Origin: Siccirubricoccus deserti
GTDB lineage: Bacteria; Pseudomonadota; Alphaproteobacteria; Acetobacterales; Acetobacteraceae
Length of the DNA stretch: 64,000 nt
Direction: 5' to 3'
Assembly (NCBI RefSeq): GCF_014283215.1
Contig: NZ_JACOMF010000003.1
Span: 186,001 to 250,000, forward strand
Below, piece by piece: positions 1 through 8,042 of this stretch. A program made the translations under genes and the position numbers. Numbering within the stretch: the first letter of the stretch is position 1; every line of letters begins with the position of its first letter. Below the pieces are notes generated by a model. That model was not told the DNA's origin. It did no database searches and saw only the letters and a program-made list of their open reading frames with translations.

Positions 1-143
1 TTTCCTTCGCTGCTGTCGCCATATCCGGCCACGCGGCCCGCAGAATGCGGCCCGGATGCGCCTTCCCATGCCGCTGCCCCGCCCACCGCTGCCTGGAGCG
101 ACCGAGGCCGCCTCCGCTCCCGGCTTCGCGGAACCCGCTCATC
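1..143. other. left-edge intergenic DNA, no gene assigned
   Basis: No supported complete gene lies here. On the minus strand an ATG at position 22 opens seven codons (M-A-T-A-A-K-E) before the window ends; it has no clear ribosome binding site and is too short to name. The rest is GC-rich and leads into the first copy of the dispersed palindromic element. Confidence 0.4.
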
Positions 144-243
144 GGCGGGCCGCGTCCATGTCTGAAAGTCGCTCCGCCGTAGCCGGTCGTTGTGGAGCGG
201 CTTCGCTCCTGGGCGTTCACGGCCCTCCGAGATCCGCCCTAGC
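144..243 (+). repeat. dispersed palindromic element, copy 1
   Basis: About 100 bp. It shares with the copies at 4455 and 51432 the left motif CGCGTCCATGTCTG, the block GTAGCC, a small hairpin around GGGCGTTCACGGCCC, and the tail CCTCCGAGATCCGCCCTAGC. The left palindrome is weaker here, with only GGCGG/CCGCC ends surviving. Relative to the other copies it lacks exactly three bases in the middle, so the shared reading frame (MSxxxSAVA...PPRSAL) is kept. It lies just upstream of thrC. Confidence 0.75.
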
Positions 244-316
244 ATTCTGATTTTGCGAGAAAATTACGCCGCCCGAGGTGTTCCACCCGGGTGCAGTTTG
301 CTCTAGCCTCCGCGTC

Positions 317-1723
317 ATGCGCTATCTCAGCACCCGCGGCCAGGCCGCCCCCCACGACTTTGAAGGCGTCCTGCTGGCCGGCCTCGCCGAAGATGGCGGG
401 CTGTTCATGCCGGAGAGCTGGCCGAGCCTCTCCCCCGCCGAATGGCGCGCCCTGCGCGGCCTGCCCTACCCGGAACTCGCCGCCCGGCTGATCCACCGCT
501 TCGCCGGCGAGACGCTGTCGCTGGAGACGCTGCGCGACATGACCACCGCCGCCTACGCCGGCTTTGGCCACCCCGCCGTGGCGCCGCTGGTGCAGCTGGA
601 CAGCCGCAGCTTCGCGCTCGAATTGTTCCACGGCCCGACCCTCGCCTTCAAGGACATGGCGATGCAGCTGCTCGGGCGGCTGTTCGACCATGTGCTGGCC
701 CGGCGCGGCGAGCGTATCACCATTGTCGGCGCCACCAGCGGCGACACCGGCTCGGCGGCGATCGAGGCCTGTCGCGACCGTGGCGCCATCGACATCATCA
801 TCCTCCACCCGGATGGAAGGACCTCGGAGGTCCAGCGGCGGCAGATGACCACGGTGCTGTCGCCCAATGTCGCCAACCTGGCGCTGAATGGCACCTTCGA
901 CGATTGCCAGGACCTGGTGAAGGCGATGTTCAACGATGCCCCCTTCCGTGCGGAGATGCGGCTGGCGGCGGTGAACTCCATCAACTGGGCCCGGGTGGCG
1001 GCGCAGATCCCCTATTACGCCCATGCGGCGCTGGCGCTTGGCGCGCCGGACCGGCCGATGGCCTTCAGCGTGCCGACCGGCAATTTCGGCAATGTGCTGG
1101 CGGCCTGGGCGGTGCGGGCGATGGGGCTGCCGGTGGAGCGGCTGATCATCGGCGCCAACCGCAACAACATCCTGGCGCGGTTCCTCGCGGCCAACGACAT
1201 GTCGATGCGGCCGGTGGAGCCCAGCCTCTCGCCCAGCATGGACATCCAGGTCAGTTCGAACTTCGAGCGGCTGCTGTTCGAGCTGCTGGGTCGCGACGGC
1301 GCCGCCACGGCCGAGACCATGCAGCGCTTCCGCGCCGAGGGCAGGATGCCGGTGCCGGACGCCGCCTGGCGGCGGGCGACCGGGCTGTTCCGCGGCTTCA
1401 CCCTGGACGATGAGGGGACGCTGGCGGAGATCCGCCGGCTGTGGACCGGCCAGGGCTACCTCGCCGACCCGCACACCGCCATCGGCACCGCCGCCGCCCG
1501 TGCCCATGCCCCGGAGGACCGCTCCATTCCGGTGGTGGTCGCCGCCACCGCCCATCCGGCGAAATTCCCCGATGCGGTGGAACGCGCAACCGGCAACCGC
1601 CCCCCTCTGCCAGCGCGCCTCGCCGACCTATATGAGCGGGAGGAACGCTATGCCGTGCTTGCCCCGGAGCTTGCGGACGTCGAGGCTTTCGTGCGCGCCC
1701 ATGCCCGCCGCAACACGGCCTGA
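317..1723 (+). CDS. thrC: threonine synthase
   Basis: PLP-dependent enzyme that converts O-phosphohomoserine to threonine, the last step of threonine synthesis in the cytoplasm. The product is 468 aa, the usual size of the longer (yeast/alphaproteobacterial) threonine synthase class. The N-terminus MRYLSTRG and the following GLAEDGGLFMPESWP are typical of the family. The PLP lysine is K112 in LAFKDMAMQLLG, and GATSGDTGSAA follows as the phosphate-binding segment. An upstream in-frame ATG at 278 would add 13 residues that do not look like the family, so I prefer 317. A copy of the dispersed element lies about 75 bp upstream. An M16 peptidase gene follows after 109 bp, an order common in alphaproteobacteria. 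Confidence 0.96.
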   Translation: MRYLSTRGQAAPHDFEGVLLAGLAEDGGLFMPESWPSLSPAEWRALRGLPYPELAARLIHRFAGETLSLETLRDMTTAAYAGFGHPAVAPLVQLDSRSFALELFHGPTLAFKDMAMQLLGRLFDHVLARRGERITIVGATSGDTGSAAIEACRDRGAIDIIILHPDGRTSEVQRRQMTTVLSPNVANLALNGTFDDCQDLVKAMFNDAPFRAEMRLAAVNSINWARVAAQIPYYAHAALALGAPDRPMAFSVPTGNFGNVLAAWAVRAMGLPVERLIIGANRNNILARFLAANDMSMRPVEPSLSPSMDIQVSSNFERLLFELLGRDGAATAETMQRFRAEGRMPVPDAAWRRATGLFRGFTLDDEGTLAEIRRLWTGQGYLADPHTAIGTAAARAHAPEDRSIPVVVAATAHPAKFPDAVERATGNRPPLPARLADLYEREERYAVLAPELADVEAFVRAHARRNTA

Positions 1724-1745
1724 GGGTTCCGGACGAATGCCTGTT

Positions 1746-1823
1746 GGCCTGGAGCACGGCGGGAAGGCCCAGCGAGCCTCGCTGGCACCAGGCCGATCGC
1801 GTTTCCATCTCTGAGGAAAGACA
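1746..1823 (+). other. structured intergenic spacer (nested inverted repeats)
   Basis: Between thrC and the M16 peptidase gene, GGCCTGG (1746-1752) pairs with CCAGGCC (1788-1794) around an inner perfect hairpin AGCGAG-C-CTCGCT (1771-1783). Directly after it, GATCGCGTTTCCATCTCTGA resembles the left arm of the dispersed element (GATCGCGTCCATGTCTGG at 51438). It may be a diverged half-copy, or simply a thrC 3' structure. There is no T tract, so it is not a classic intrinsic terminator. Confidence 0.4.
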
Positions 1824-1832
1824 CTCGCAACA

Positions 1833-3098
1833 ATGTCCGATGCCGTCCGCGTCACCCGCCTGCCCAATGGCCTCACGGTCGTCTCGGAGGTCATGCCGCG
1901 GGTCGAGACCGTGTCCTTCGGCGCCTATGTCTCGACCGGCACGCGCAACGAGACCGCGGCGGAGAACGGGGTCTCCCATTTCCTTGAGCACATGGCCTTC
2001 AAGGGCACCGAGAAGCGCGACGCCGCCGCCATCGCCCGCGAGATCGAGAATGTCGGCGGCCATCTGAACGCCTACACGGCGCGGGAGAGCACCGCCTACT
2101 ACTGCAAGGTGCTGAAGGAGGACCTTGGCCTCGCCGCCGACATCATCGGCGACATCCTGACCCACAGCACCTTCATCCCGGAGGAGCTGGAGCGGGAGCG
2201 GGGCGTCATCCTGCAGGAGATCGGCCAGGCGAACGACACGCCGGACGACATCATCTTCGACCACTTCCAGACCACCGCCTACCCGGACCAGCCGATGGGC
2301 CGCCCGACCCTCGGCACCGAGGAGATCATCCGGGGCATGAAGCGGGAGACGCTGACCGACTACATGCGCCACCATTACGGGCCGGAGCGCATGGTGGTGG
2401 CCGCCGCCGGCGCGCTGGACCATGACCGGCTGCTCGATCTGGTGCAGACCCATTTCGCCGACCTGCCGCAGGTGGCGCCGCCCGAGCCCGAGCCCGCCCG
2501 CTATGCCGGTGGCGAGTTCCGCGAGGAGCAGGATCTGGAGCAGGTCCATATCGTCCTCGGCTTCCCCTCCACCGGCTACCGTGATCCGCTGCACTACCCG
2601 ACCCTGCTGCTGTCGACCCTGCTCGGCGGCGGCATGTCCTCCCGCCTGTTCCAGGAGATCCGGGAGAAGCGCGGGCTGGTCTATTCGATCTATTCCTTCG
2701 CCCATCCCTTCCGCGACGGCGGCGTCTTCGCGATCTACGCCGGCACGGGCGAGAAGGAAGTGGAGGAGCTGGTGCCGGTGACGCTGGCGGAGCTGCGCAA
2801 GGTGCAGACCACTGTGACGCAGGATGAGCTGGACCGCGCCAAGGCGCAGTTCCGCGCCAGCCTGCTGATGTCGCTGGAGAGCACCGGCAGCCGCACCGAG
2901 CAGCTCGCCCGGCAGATCCAGGTGCATGGCCGCGCCATCCCGGTGGAGGAAACCAAGGCGAAGATCGCCGCCGTCACCATTGAGCAGGTGCAGCAGGCCG
3001 CCGCCGCGGCCTTCCGCGGGGCGCCGACCCTGGCCGCGCTCGGCCCCGCCGGCAAGGTGCCGGGGCTGCGGCACATCACCGGGGCGCTGGCGGCATGA
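1833..3098 (+). CDS. M16 family zinc metallopeptidase (MPP/PqqL-like)
   Basis: Zinc peptidase of the pitrilysin/mitochondrial processing peptidase family, 421 aa. The inverted zinc motif HxxEH is intact (H49, E52, H53 in SHFLEHMAFKGT), and a third ligand glutamate is expected at E129 in the segment EELERERGVILQEI, 76 residues further on as in the family. The second half carries GGGMSSRLFQEIREKRGLVYSI, the M16 C-domain signature. No signal peptide is seen, so a cytoplasmic location is inferred. It has homologues next to thrC in many alphaproteobacteria. The stop codon overlaps the pmbA-like start by 4 nt (ATGA), so the two are translationally coupled. The native substrate cannot be told from sequence. 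Confidence 0.93.
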   Translation: MSDAVRVTRLPNGLTVVSEVMPRVETVSFGAYVSTGTRNETAAENGVSHFLEHMAFKGTEKRDAAAIAREIENVGGHLNAYTARESTAYYCKVLKEDLGLAADIIGDILTHSTFIPEELERERGVILQEIGQANDTPDDIIFDHFQTTAYPDQPMGRPTLGTEEIIRGMKRETLTDYMRHHYGPERMVVAAAGALDHDRLLDLVQTHFADLPQVAPPEPEPARYAGGEFREEQDLEQVHIVLGFPSTGYRDPLHYPTLLLSTLLGGGMSSRLFQEIREKRGLVYSIYSFAHPFRDGGVFAIYAGTGEKEVEELVPVTLAELRKVQTTVTQDELDRAKAQFRASLLMSLESTGSRTEQLARQIQVHGRAIPVEETKAKIAAVTIEQVQQAAAAAFRGAPTLAALGPAGKVPGLRHITGALAA

Positions 3099-4423
3099 CC
3101 CATCCGGAAACCCTGCAGGCGCTGGTCGCCGCGGCCCGTAAGGCGGGCGCCGATGCGGCGGATGCGCTGCTGGTCAGCAGCGCATCCCTCTCGGTTTCCC
3201 GCCGCCTCGGCAAGATCGAGCAGTTGGAACGGTCGGAGGGCTTCGACCTTGGCCTTCGGGTCTTCGTCGGCCAGCGCCAGGCGATCGTCTCCTCCACCGA
3301 TCCGGCCCCGCGCGGCTTCGCGGCGCTGGCCGAGCGCGCCGTTGCCATGGCCAGGGCGGTGCCGGAGGACCCCTTCGCCGGGCTGCCGGATGCGCCGGAC
3401 GGGCTGGTGGCGGTGGACCTCGACCTTGCCGATGCCGCCGAGCCGGCGGCCGAGGCGTTGATCGCCCGTGCCGCGGCCGCGGAGGAAGCAGCGCTGGCGG
3501 TTGCCGGGGTGAGCAATTCCGAGGGCGCCGAGGCCGGCTACGGTCGCTACACCATCGCTCTCGCCGCCAGCAACGGCTTCGCCGGCCAGTACGTCCGCAC
3601 CAGCCATTCCATCTCCGCCACGGCGCTCGCCGGGCAGGGGACGGGGATGGAACGCGACTACGATTATTCCAGTGCCGTCCATCTGGCCGATCTGGAGGAT
3701 GCCGCCGCCATCGGCCGCCGCGCCGGGGAGAAGGCGGTGGCCCGGCTGAACCCGACCAGGCCGAAGACCGCGCGCCTGCCGGTGGTCTACGACCCGCGTG
3801 TGGCATCCTCCCTGCTCGGGCACTTGGCCGGGGCGATCAATGGCGCCGCGGTCGCCCGCGGCACCAGCTTCCTGCGGGACAAGCTCGGCCAGCGGGTGAT
3901 GGCGCCGGGGCTTTCCGTCATCGACGACCCGCTCCGCCGCCGCGGGCTGCGCAGCCGGCCCTTCGATGGCGAGGGCATGCAGGGCACCCGCCGCGCCATC
4001 GTCGAGGATGGCGTGCTGACCACCTGGGTGCTTGACCTGCGCAGCGCCCGGCAACTCGGCATGGCCTCCACCGGCCATGCCAGCCGCGGCACCTCCGGCC
4101 CGCCCAGCCCCTCGCCGACCAACCTCTACCTGGAGGCCGGCACGCTCACGCCGGCGGCGCTGATGGCGGATATCCGGGAAGGTCTCTACGTCACCGAGCT
4201 GATCGGCATGGGGGTGAATGGCGTGACCGGCGACTACAGCCGCGGCGCCGCCGGCTTCATGATCCGCGACGGCGCCCTGGCCGAGCCGGTGAGCGAGCTG
4301 ACCATTGCCGGCAATGTGCGCGACATGCTGCTCAACCTGACCGCCGCCGACGACCTGCAATTCCGCCGCGGCACCGACAGCCCGACGGTCAGGGTCGAGG
4401 GGCTGACCCTGGCGGGCGGCTGA
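3095..4423 (+). CDS. pmbA: TldD/PmbA family protein, PmbA (TldE) type
   Basis: PmbA/TldE is the partner of TldD in a heterodimeric metalloprotease that processes modified peptides such as microcin B17 and degrades CcdA in E. coli. The product is 442 aa, the normal length. N-terminal pattern (DALLVSSASLSVSRRLGKIEQLERSEG) and C-terminal blocks (ASRGTSGPPSPSPTNLYLEAG; LIGMGVNGVTGDYSRGAAGF) match the family. The TldD subunit carries the HExxxH zinc site; none is visible here, which supports the PmbA side of the pair. No tldD lies in the window. The start overlaps the M16 peptidase stop by 4 nt, suggesting a shared proteolysis operon. Confidence 0.93.
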   Translation: MTHPETLQALVAAARKAGADAADALLVSSASLSVSRRLGKIEQLERSEGFDLGLRVFVGQRQAIVSSTDPAPRGFAALAERAVAMARAVPEDPFAGLPDAPDGLVAVDLDLADAAEPAAEALIARAAAAEEAALAVAGVSNSEGAEAGYGRYTIALAASNGFAGQYVRTSHSISATALAGQGTGMERDYDYSSAVHLADLEDAAAIGRRAGEKAVARLNPTRPKTARLPVVYDPRVASSLLGHLAGAINGAAVARGTSFLRDKLGQRVMAPGLSVIDDPLRRRGLRSRPFDGEGMQGTRRAIVEDGVLTTWVLDLRSARQLGMASTGHASRGTSGPPSPSPTNLYLEAGTLTPAALMADIREGLYVTELIGMGVNGVTGDYSRGAAGFMIRDGALAEPVSELTIAGNVRDMLLNLTAADDLQFRRGTDSPTVRVEGLTLAGG

Positions 4424-4454
4424 TGCCGCCCGTAGCCGCCTGCGACGGGCGCTA

Positions 4455-4558
4455 CAGCGGATTGCGTTCATGTCCGAACGCCAATCCGCTGTGGCCTGTT
4501 CCTTGCAGCGCGGAGTCCTGCCCCGGGGTGTTTACGCCCCTCCGCGGTCCGCTCTAGC
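4455..4558 (+). repeat. dispersed palindromic element, copy 2
   Basis: The left stem-loop is nearly perfect: CAGCGGATTGCGTTC pairs with GAACGCCAATCCGCTG around ATGTCC, with one bulged base. The right hairpin is GGGGTG-TTTA-CGCCCC, followed by the conserved tail CCTCCGCGGTCCGCTCTAGC. The shared frame reads MSERQSAVACSLQRG...VYAPPRSALA and is open straight into the following gene, so translation from 4470 would add a 30-residue element-encoded leader to that protein. Confidence 0.85.
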
Positions 4559-4559
4559 C

Positions 4560-4964
4560 ATGGCCACCGCCGAATGGCGCAAGCCGCGCGCGACGATGCG
4601 GGCCGAGGCCATCACCACCATCGCCGAGCTCACCGTCTTCAAGGGTGGCGACGCGTCGCTGCGCGAGATGGCCGCCCGCATCACCATCACCGCCCACCAG
4701 ATCCCGGTCCTGGTCGAGATGGGTGCCTTCCGCGAGGGCGACCTGGACGACGAAGCGATGGGGGCCATGGCGATTGTCGTCGACATAGCCGCGGGCTGGG
4801 ACGACGAGGCGGAGTCGATCGAGGAGTTCGTCGACACCCTCGACGACCATGACCTTGCCCGCCTCGCCGGGGCGGCGCGGCTCTGGGCGCATGGGGTCTG
4901 GGAAACCATGGTGCCGCTCAGCCCGGCCGAGAAGCAGGCGACCCTGGCGGCATTGCGGCACTGA
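4560..4964 (+). CDS. conserved hypothetical protein, 134 aa
   Basis: I do not recognise a domain. The product is small, acidic and soluble-looking, predicted mainly alpha-helical (ITTIAELTVFKGGDASLREMAARI; ESIEEFVDTLDDHDLARLAGAARL), with no signal peptide or membrane segment. Codon use is like the neighbours, so it is probably a real gene. I place the start at the ATG at 4560, because everything upstream in frame (from 4470) is the dispersed palindromic element. A ribosome binding site is not obvious, which leaves the longer form possible. Downstream, a partial element copy begins at about 5002. Confidence 0.65.
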   Translation: MATAEWRKPRATMRAEAITTIAELTVFKGGDASLREMAARITITAHQIPVLVEMGAFREGDLDDEAMGAMAIVVDIAAGWDDEAESIEEFVDTLDDHDLARLAGAARLWAHGVWETMVPLSPAEKQATLAALRH

Positions 4965-5001
4965 ACGGCCGCGCCTCGCCGCAGGTCCGCGCTTGCATTG
5001 C

Positions 5002-5070
5002 CTGTAGCCTGTCGTTTGCAAAGCGGCCGAAGACTACGGGGGCGTCATGCCCCTCCACGATCCGTTCCGG
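5002..5070 (+). repeat. dispersed palindromic element, copy 3 (right part)
   Basis: This copy keeps the right part only: CTGTAGCCTGTCGTTTGC, a hairpin around GGGGCGTCATGCCCC, and the tail CCTCCACGATCCGTTCC. The left long palindrome is missing or unrecognisable. Its length from GTAGCC to CCTCC equals copies 2 and 4, and the shared frame is still open (VACRLQSG...HAPPRSVP). It precedes the hydrolase-like gene at 5195. Confidence 0.7.
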
Positions 5071-5194
5071 CAAGGGATCCCGGATGAGGCCACACTCGAT
5101 CGCGACAGGGTTTCGGCCCAGATGGTGACGTAACGCACTGTATCACGACGGCCCGCTCGACCAACGTTCCCTTCCGTTGATGGTGGGGGCAGCC

Positions 5195-6001
5195 ATGTGG
5201 AGCGGGATTGCATCAGCGGAGAGGCCGAACGTCCCGGTGCTGCGCCGTCTGGCCACCGCGCTCCGCGCCGGCGCACTGACCGCGGCGCTGCTGCCGGGTC
5301 TCGGCTTGGCCGGCGAACCGCCCGACACCGAGGTGCTGCCGCGGCCGGAGGCGGTGCAGGCCCCCGGGGTGTCCGGCCTGCTCTCGCTGCCGCCTCCCAT
5401 GGCCAGGGGTGCGGCCAGGGCGCTGCCGGCGGTGCTGGTACTGCATGACGCGCTCGGGCCCGACAGTCGCAGCGAACCCTATGTCGAACAGTTGCTCGGC
5501 GCCGGCATCGCCGTGCTGGACGTCCGGGCCGAGGCGCCGGATGCCTTGGCGCGCATGGCTGCGGTGGAGCTGCTGCTGGCGGATGCGCGGATCGACTCCC
5601 GGCGCCTCGGCGTGCTCGGCTTCGGCGCCGGGGCGGTGACGGCGGCGGCTTCGCCCCTGCCTGCTCGGGCGCTGCTCTACCCCGGCTGTGCCAGCCTGCC
5701 GCCGGCCGGACCGATCCCGGGCGCGGTGCTGCTGGCGCATGGCGACACCGATGCCGCCAACCCCGGCGCCGCCTGCGCCGCGGCGGCCGAGGCGCTGGCG
5801 GCGGGCGGCGCACGGGTGCGGCGGGTGGAATACGCCGGCGCCGGCTATGCCTGGGACCGGCCGGCCTTCGCGATCGGGGAGCGGGCGCTGGTTCCGGCAC
5901 CTGGCGGCGATGGCCGGGTGCTGGTGCGGCCCTGGCCGGCCCTGGCAGAGATGGCGTCGGCCCAGGTCGCCGGCTTCTTCGCCGCCGCCCTGGCGCCATG
6001 A
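5195..6001 (+). CDS. secreted alpha/beta-hydrolase (dienelactone-hydrolase-like) fold protein, probably inactive
   Basis: The N-terminal region contains a basic stretch and a hydrophobic segment ending in LPGLGLAGEPP, consistent with export to the periplasm. The body follows the dienelactone hydrolase pattern: PAVLVLHDALGPD (first strand and oxyanion loop), AAVELLLADARIDSRRLGVLGFGAG (nucleophile elbow), VLLAHGDTDAANP (acid loop), and VRRVEYAGAGYAWDRPAF where the catalytic histidine is expected. The elbow reads G-F-G-A-G, so the Cys/Ser nucleophile position is glycine, and the GAGH histidine is tyrosine. Only the Asp loop looks normal. It may be a binding protein or a pseudo-enzyme. ATG 5195 has GGGGG five bases upstream; 5180 is an alternative start. 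An intrinsic terminator follows at 6033. Confidence 0.7.
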   Translation: MWSGIASAERPNVPVLRRLATALRAGALTAALLPGLGLAGEPPDTEVLPRPEAVQAPGVSGLLSLPPPMARGAARALPAVLVLHDALGPDSRSEPYVEQLLGAGIAVLDVRAEAPDALARMAAVELLLADARIDSRRLGVLGFGAGAVTAAASPLPARALLYPGCASLPPAGPIPGAVLLAHGDTDAANPGAACAAAAEALAAGGARVRRVEYAGAGYAWDRPAFAIGERALVPAPGGDGRVLVRPWPALAEMASAQVAGFFAAALAP

Positions 6002-6032
6002 CACCTCGTGCCCGGCCTTGACGTGTCAGGCG

Positions 6033-6051
6033 GGCGCGGTCGCGCCTTTTT
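6033..6051 (+). terminator. intrinsic terminator after the hydrolase-like gene
   Basis: GGCGC (6033-6037) pairs with GCGCC (6042-6046) and is followed by five T residues (6047-6051). It lies 32 bases after the stop codon, in the right orientation and position for a rho-independent terminator. Confidence 0.65.
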
Positions 6052-6155
6052 CGACACCATGTGGCTGTGCTGGCTGTCGCGCGATCGCAGGTCGCAATTC
6101 GTGCGTTGACGCCCTATATACGTGACAACAAGTTCATGTCGGAGAAACTCCACCC

Positions 6156-7127
6156 ATGCGTCGCCCTGGCTTCCTGATCGCGGCCATCGCTGCCGCAGCC
6201 CTCGCGCTCGCACCTGCCTTGGCGGAGGCTCGTCCGGGCGGTGGCGGCGGTGCCGGCAGCCGTGGCAGCCGCACCTTCAGCGCGCCGCCCAGCACCAGCA
6301 CGGCCCCCGGCACCGCCCGGCCGATGGAACGGACGATGCAGCCGAACCAGCCGGCGAGCCCTGGCGTCGGGCAGACCGCCCGGCCGCCGATCGGCCAGCC
6401 GAACCCGGCGGGCGGCTTCTTCTCGCGCTCGCCCTTCATGGCGGGGCTGATGGGTGGCCTGATCGGCGTCGGCCTCGGCGGGCTGCTGTTCGGCAACGGG
6501 CTGTTCGGTGGCTTCAGCGGCTTCGCCAGCATCCTCGGCCTGCTGCTGCAGATCGGTCTGATCGTGCTGCTGGTGCGCTTCGCCATCGGTTTCTTCCGCC
6601 GCCGCCAGGCGCAGCCGGCAATGGCCGGCGTGGCGCCGCAAGGCGGCATGGCGCGGGCGATGGACGGCCATGGCCGTGGCCCAATGAGCGGCGGCGGTGG
6701 CGCCCCGGCGACCGCGCCGCTGGAGCTTCGGCCTGAGGATTTCAGCAGCTTCGAGCAACTGCTGAAGGCAGTGAACGATGCCTGGTCGCGCCAGGATGTC
6801 GGCACGCTGCGCCACCTGGCGACGCCGGAGATGGTCCGCTACTTCAGCGATGACCTCGCCAATCTCGCCGCCCGCGGCTGGCACAACCAGACCCGGGAGG
6901 TGACGCTGGAGCAGGGCGACCTGGCCGAGGCATGGCGCGAGGGCGACCGCGAATACGCTACCGTGGCCATGCGCTTCTCCCTGGTGGATGTCACCCGCCG
7001 CCTCGCCGATGGAGTGGTGGTGGAGGGCGACCCCGACCGCCGTACCCAGGCGGTGGAGCTCTGGACCTTCGTGCGGCCCGCGGGCGGCAGCTGGCAGCTC
7101 TCGGCGATCCAGCAGACCGAGAAATAG
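6156..7127 (+). CDS. Tim44-like domain membrane protein
   Basis: 323 aa. An N-terminal signal peptide (residues 1-25, ending LAEARPGG) is followed by a Gly/Ser/Pro-rich linker, then a glycine-rich hydrophobic stretch (GLMGGLIGVGLGGLLFGNGLFGG) and a membrane helix (ILGLLLQIGLIVLLVRFAIGFF). The C-terminal part from about residue 190 (LRPEDFSSFEQLLKAVNDAWSRQDVGTLRHLATPEM) is a Tim44/MBA1-type domain, as in the TimA-like proteins of alphaproteobacteria. Its role is poorly known; a membrane-associated chaperone or translocation helper is inferred from the mitochondrial relative. It appears to be transcribed alone: a terminator precedes it and a strong hairpin follows. Confidence 0.88.
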   Translation: MRRPGFLIAAIAAAALALAPALAEARPGGGGGAGSRGSRTFSAPPSTSTAPGTARPMERTMQPNQPASPGVGQTARPPIGQPNPAGGFFSRSPFMAGLMGGLIGVGLGGLLFGNGLFGGFSGFASILGLLLQIGLIVLLVRFAIGFFRRRQAQPAMAGVAPQGGMARAMDGHGRGPMSGGGGAPATAPLELRPEDFSSFEQLLKAVNDAWSRQDVGTLRHLATPEMVRYFSDDLANLAARGWHNQTREVTLEQGDLAEAWREGDREYATVAMRFSLVDVTRRLADGVVVEGDPDRRTQAVELWTFVRPAGGSWQLSAIQQTEK

Positions 7128-7137
7128 GCTGGCCTGG

Positions 7138-7159
7138 CGCGCCCGCTGCAGCGGGCGCG
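7138..7159. terminator. perfect palindromic hairpin after the Tim44-domain gene
   Basis: CGCGCCCGC (7138-7146) and its complement GCGGGCGCG (7151-7159) flank TGCA, giving a 22-bp perfect palindrome 10 bases after the stop. There is no T tract, so its role as a terminator or mRNA-end stabiliser is inferred. Confidence 0.5.
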
Positions 7160-7182
7160 GCGCAGTTCAGCGTTCACATTCG

Positions 7183-7212
7183 CGCCGCCCTGGCCATTCG
7201 GCCTGGGCGGCG
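7183..7212. terminator. second stem-loop in the same gap
   Basis: CGCCGCCC (7183-7190) pairs with GGGCGGCG (7205-7212), with an inner GGCC-ATTC-GGCC stem, followed by TTCTCGTAATT. It may be a weak terminator, or a leader structure of the small gene at 7298. Confidence 0.4.
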
Positions 7213-7297
7213 TTCTCGTAATTGTGGCGGATCGTGACCAGATCGTGGCAGGATGATGGCAAGAATGCCTCATACGAATCCTGCCGGAGGTGTGTTG

Positions 7298-7477
7298 ATG
7301 GTCCCGCTGTGCTGCATCGCCGTTATCGCTGCCCTCAGTGGCCTTGCCACCGTGGTGCTTGCGCTGGCGGTGGCCGGCCTCGGCGCCACCGCTCTGCTGG
7401 CCGCGCCGGCCTTCGGCGCGGTGTCCCTTGCGGCGGGGCTGGCGGCGGCGGTGGTGGCGATGCGGCGCTACGGCTGA
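7298..7477 (+). CDS. small membrane protein, 59 aa
   Basis: Two hydrophobic alanine/leucine-rich segments (CCIAVIAALSGLATVVLALAVAG and a second ending AAGLAAAVVAMRRYG) predict two membrane helices with a basic C-terminus. ATG 7298 is chosen because GGAGG (7286-7290) sits seven bases before it; the longer reading from 7253 has no such site. No family is recognised. It ends 15 bp from the 3' end of the convergent gene at 7493. Confidence 0.6.
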   Translation: MVPLCCIAVIAALSGLATVVLALAVAGLGATALLAAPAFGAVSLAAGLAAAVVAMRRYG

Positions 7478-7492
7478 GCCGAGTAGGGCGGC

Positions 7493-7972
7493 TCAGCCGA
7501 GCCGTGGCCCTTCCGGCAGCCAGGCGATATGCGTCACCTTGCGCCGCCCATGGGTGCGGACGGAGAGCGGCGCCGCGGTGTGGCGGTTGTCGTGCACCGT
7601 GGCCAGGCCGAAGCCATGGCTGTGCAGCAGCAGGAAGTGGTCGGTTACCCGCAGCAGGTACCAGCCGCGCGGCAGGCCCTCACGCACCAGCCGCAGCAGG
7701 CTTGGCCGGTGCTCCGGCAGGTCGCGCTTCACATGCGGAACGCCCAGGCGGTCCAGCACCGCCAGCAGGTCGCGCCAGTAGGCGGTGACGACCGGGCCCT
7801 CGGCCGGGTACCAGCCAGGGGCGATGGAGCGCAGCAGGTCGCAGGCCTCGCCATAAGGGCGGCCCGCCGCCAGGGCCAGCGCCGCCGGGCCGCACCAGGG
7901 CGTCAGGCCGCCATTCTCGGCGGTGAGGGCCAGATGGCCGCGAGTTTGGGAGAGGCGGAGGTCGGGGGCCAT
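7493..7972 (-). CDS. papain/C39-like fold protein, putative cysteine peptidase
   Basis: 159 aa, with no signal peptide. The pattern resembles small papain-fold (C39-like) domains: C27 in PWCGPAALALAAG at the head of a helix, H112 in RVTDHFLLLHSHG, and D128/N129 in TVHDNRHT as the third polar residue. The C-terminus RKVTHIAWL continues the fold. Family assignment comes from this motif order only, so activity and substrate are unproven. The ATG at 7972 is preferred over an upstream in-frame codon because the extra residues are basic and unstructured. It lies 70 bp downstream of the XRE regulator gene on the same strand. Confidence 0.62.
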   Translation of the reverse strand: MAPDLRLSQTRGHLALTAENGGLTPWCGPAALALAAGRPYGEACDLLRSIAPGWYPAEGPVVTAYWRDLLAVLDRLGVPHVKRDLPEHRPSLLRLVREGLPRGWYLLRVTDHFLLLHSHGFGLATVHDNRHTAAPLSVRTHGRRKVTHIAWLPEGPRLG

Positions 7973-8042
7973 GGCGCGATCCCTTCGGCGCCGAGAGAAG
8001 AGCCCGGCCGTACTCACAGGATCGCGATAAATCACATTGTAG

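Noticed and set aside
1-22. Minus-strand ATG at 22 opening M-A-T-A-A-K-E to the window edge.
   Set aside because: Seven codons with no ribosome site cannot be identified.
5128-5152. Possible CRP-like site GTGAC...GTATCAC before the hydrolase-like gene.
   Set aside because: The half-sites do not match the TGTGA-N6-TCACA pattern well enough, and similar partial matches are expected by chance.
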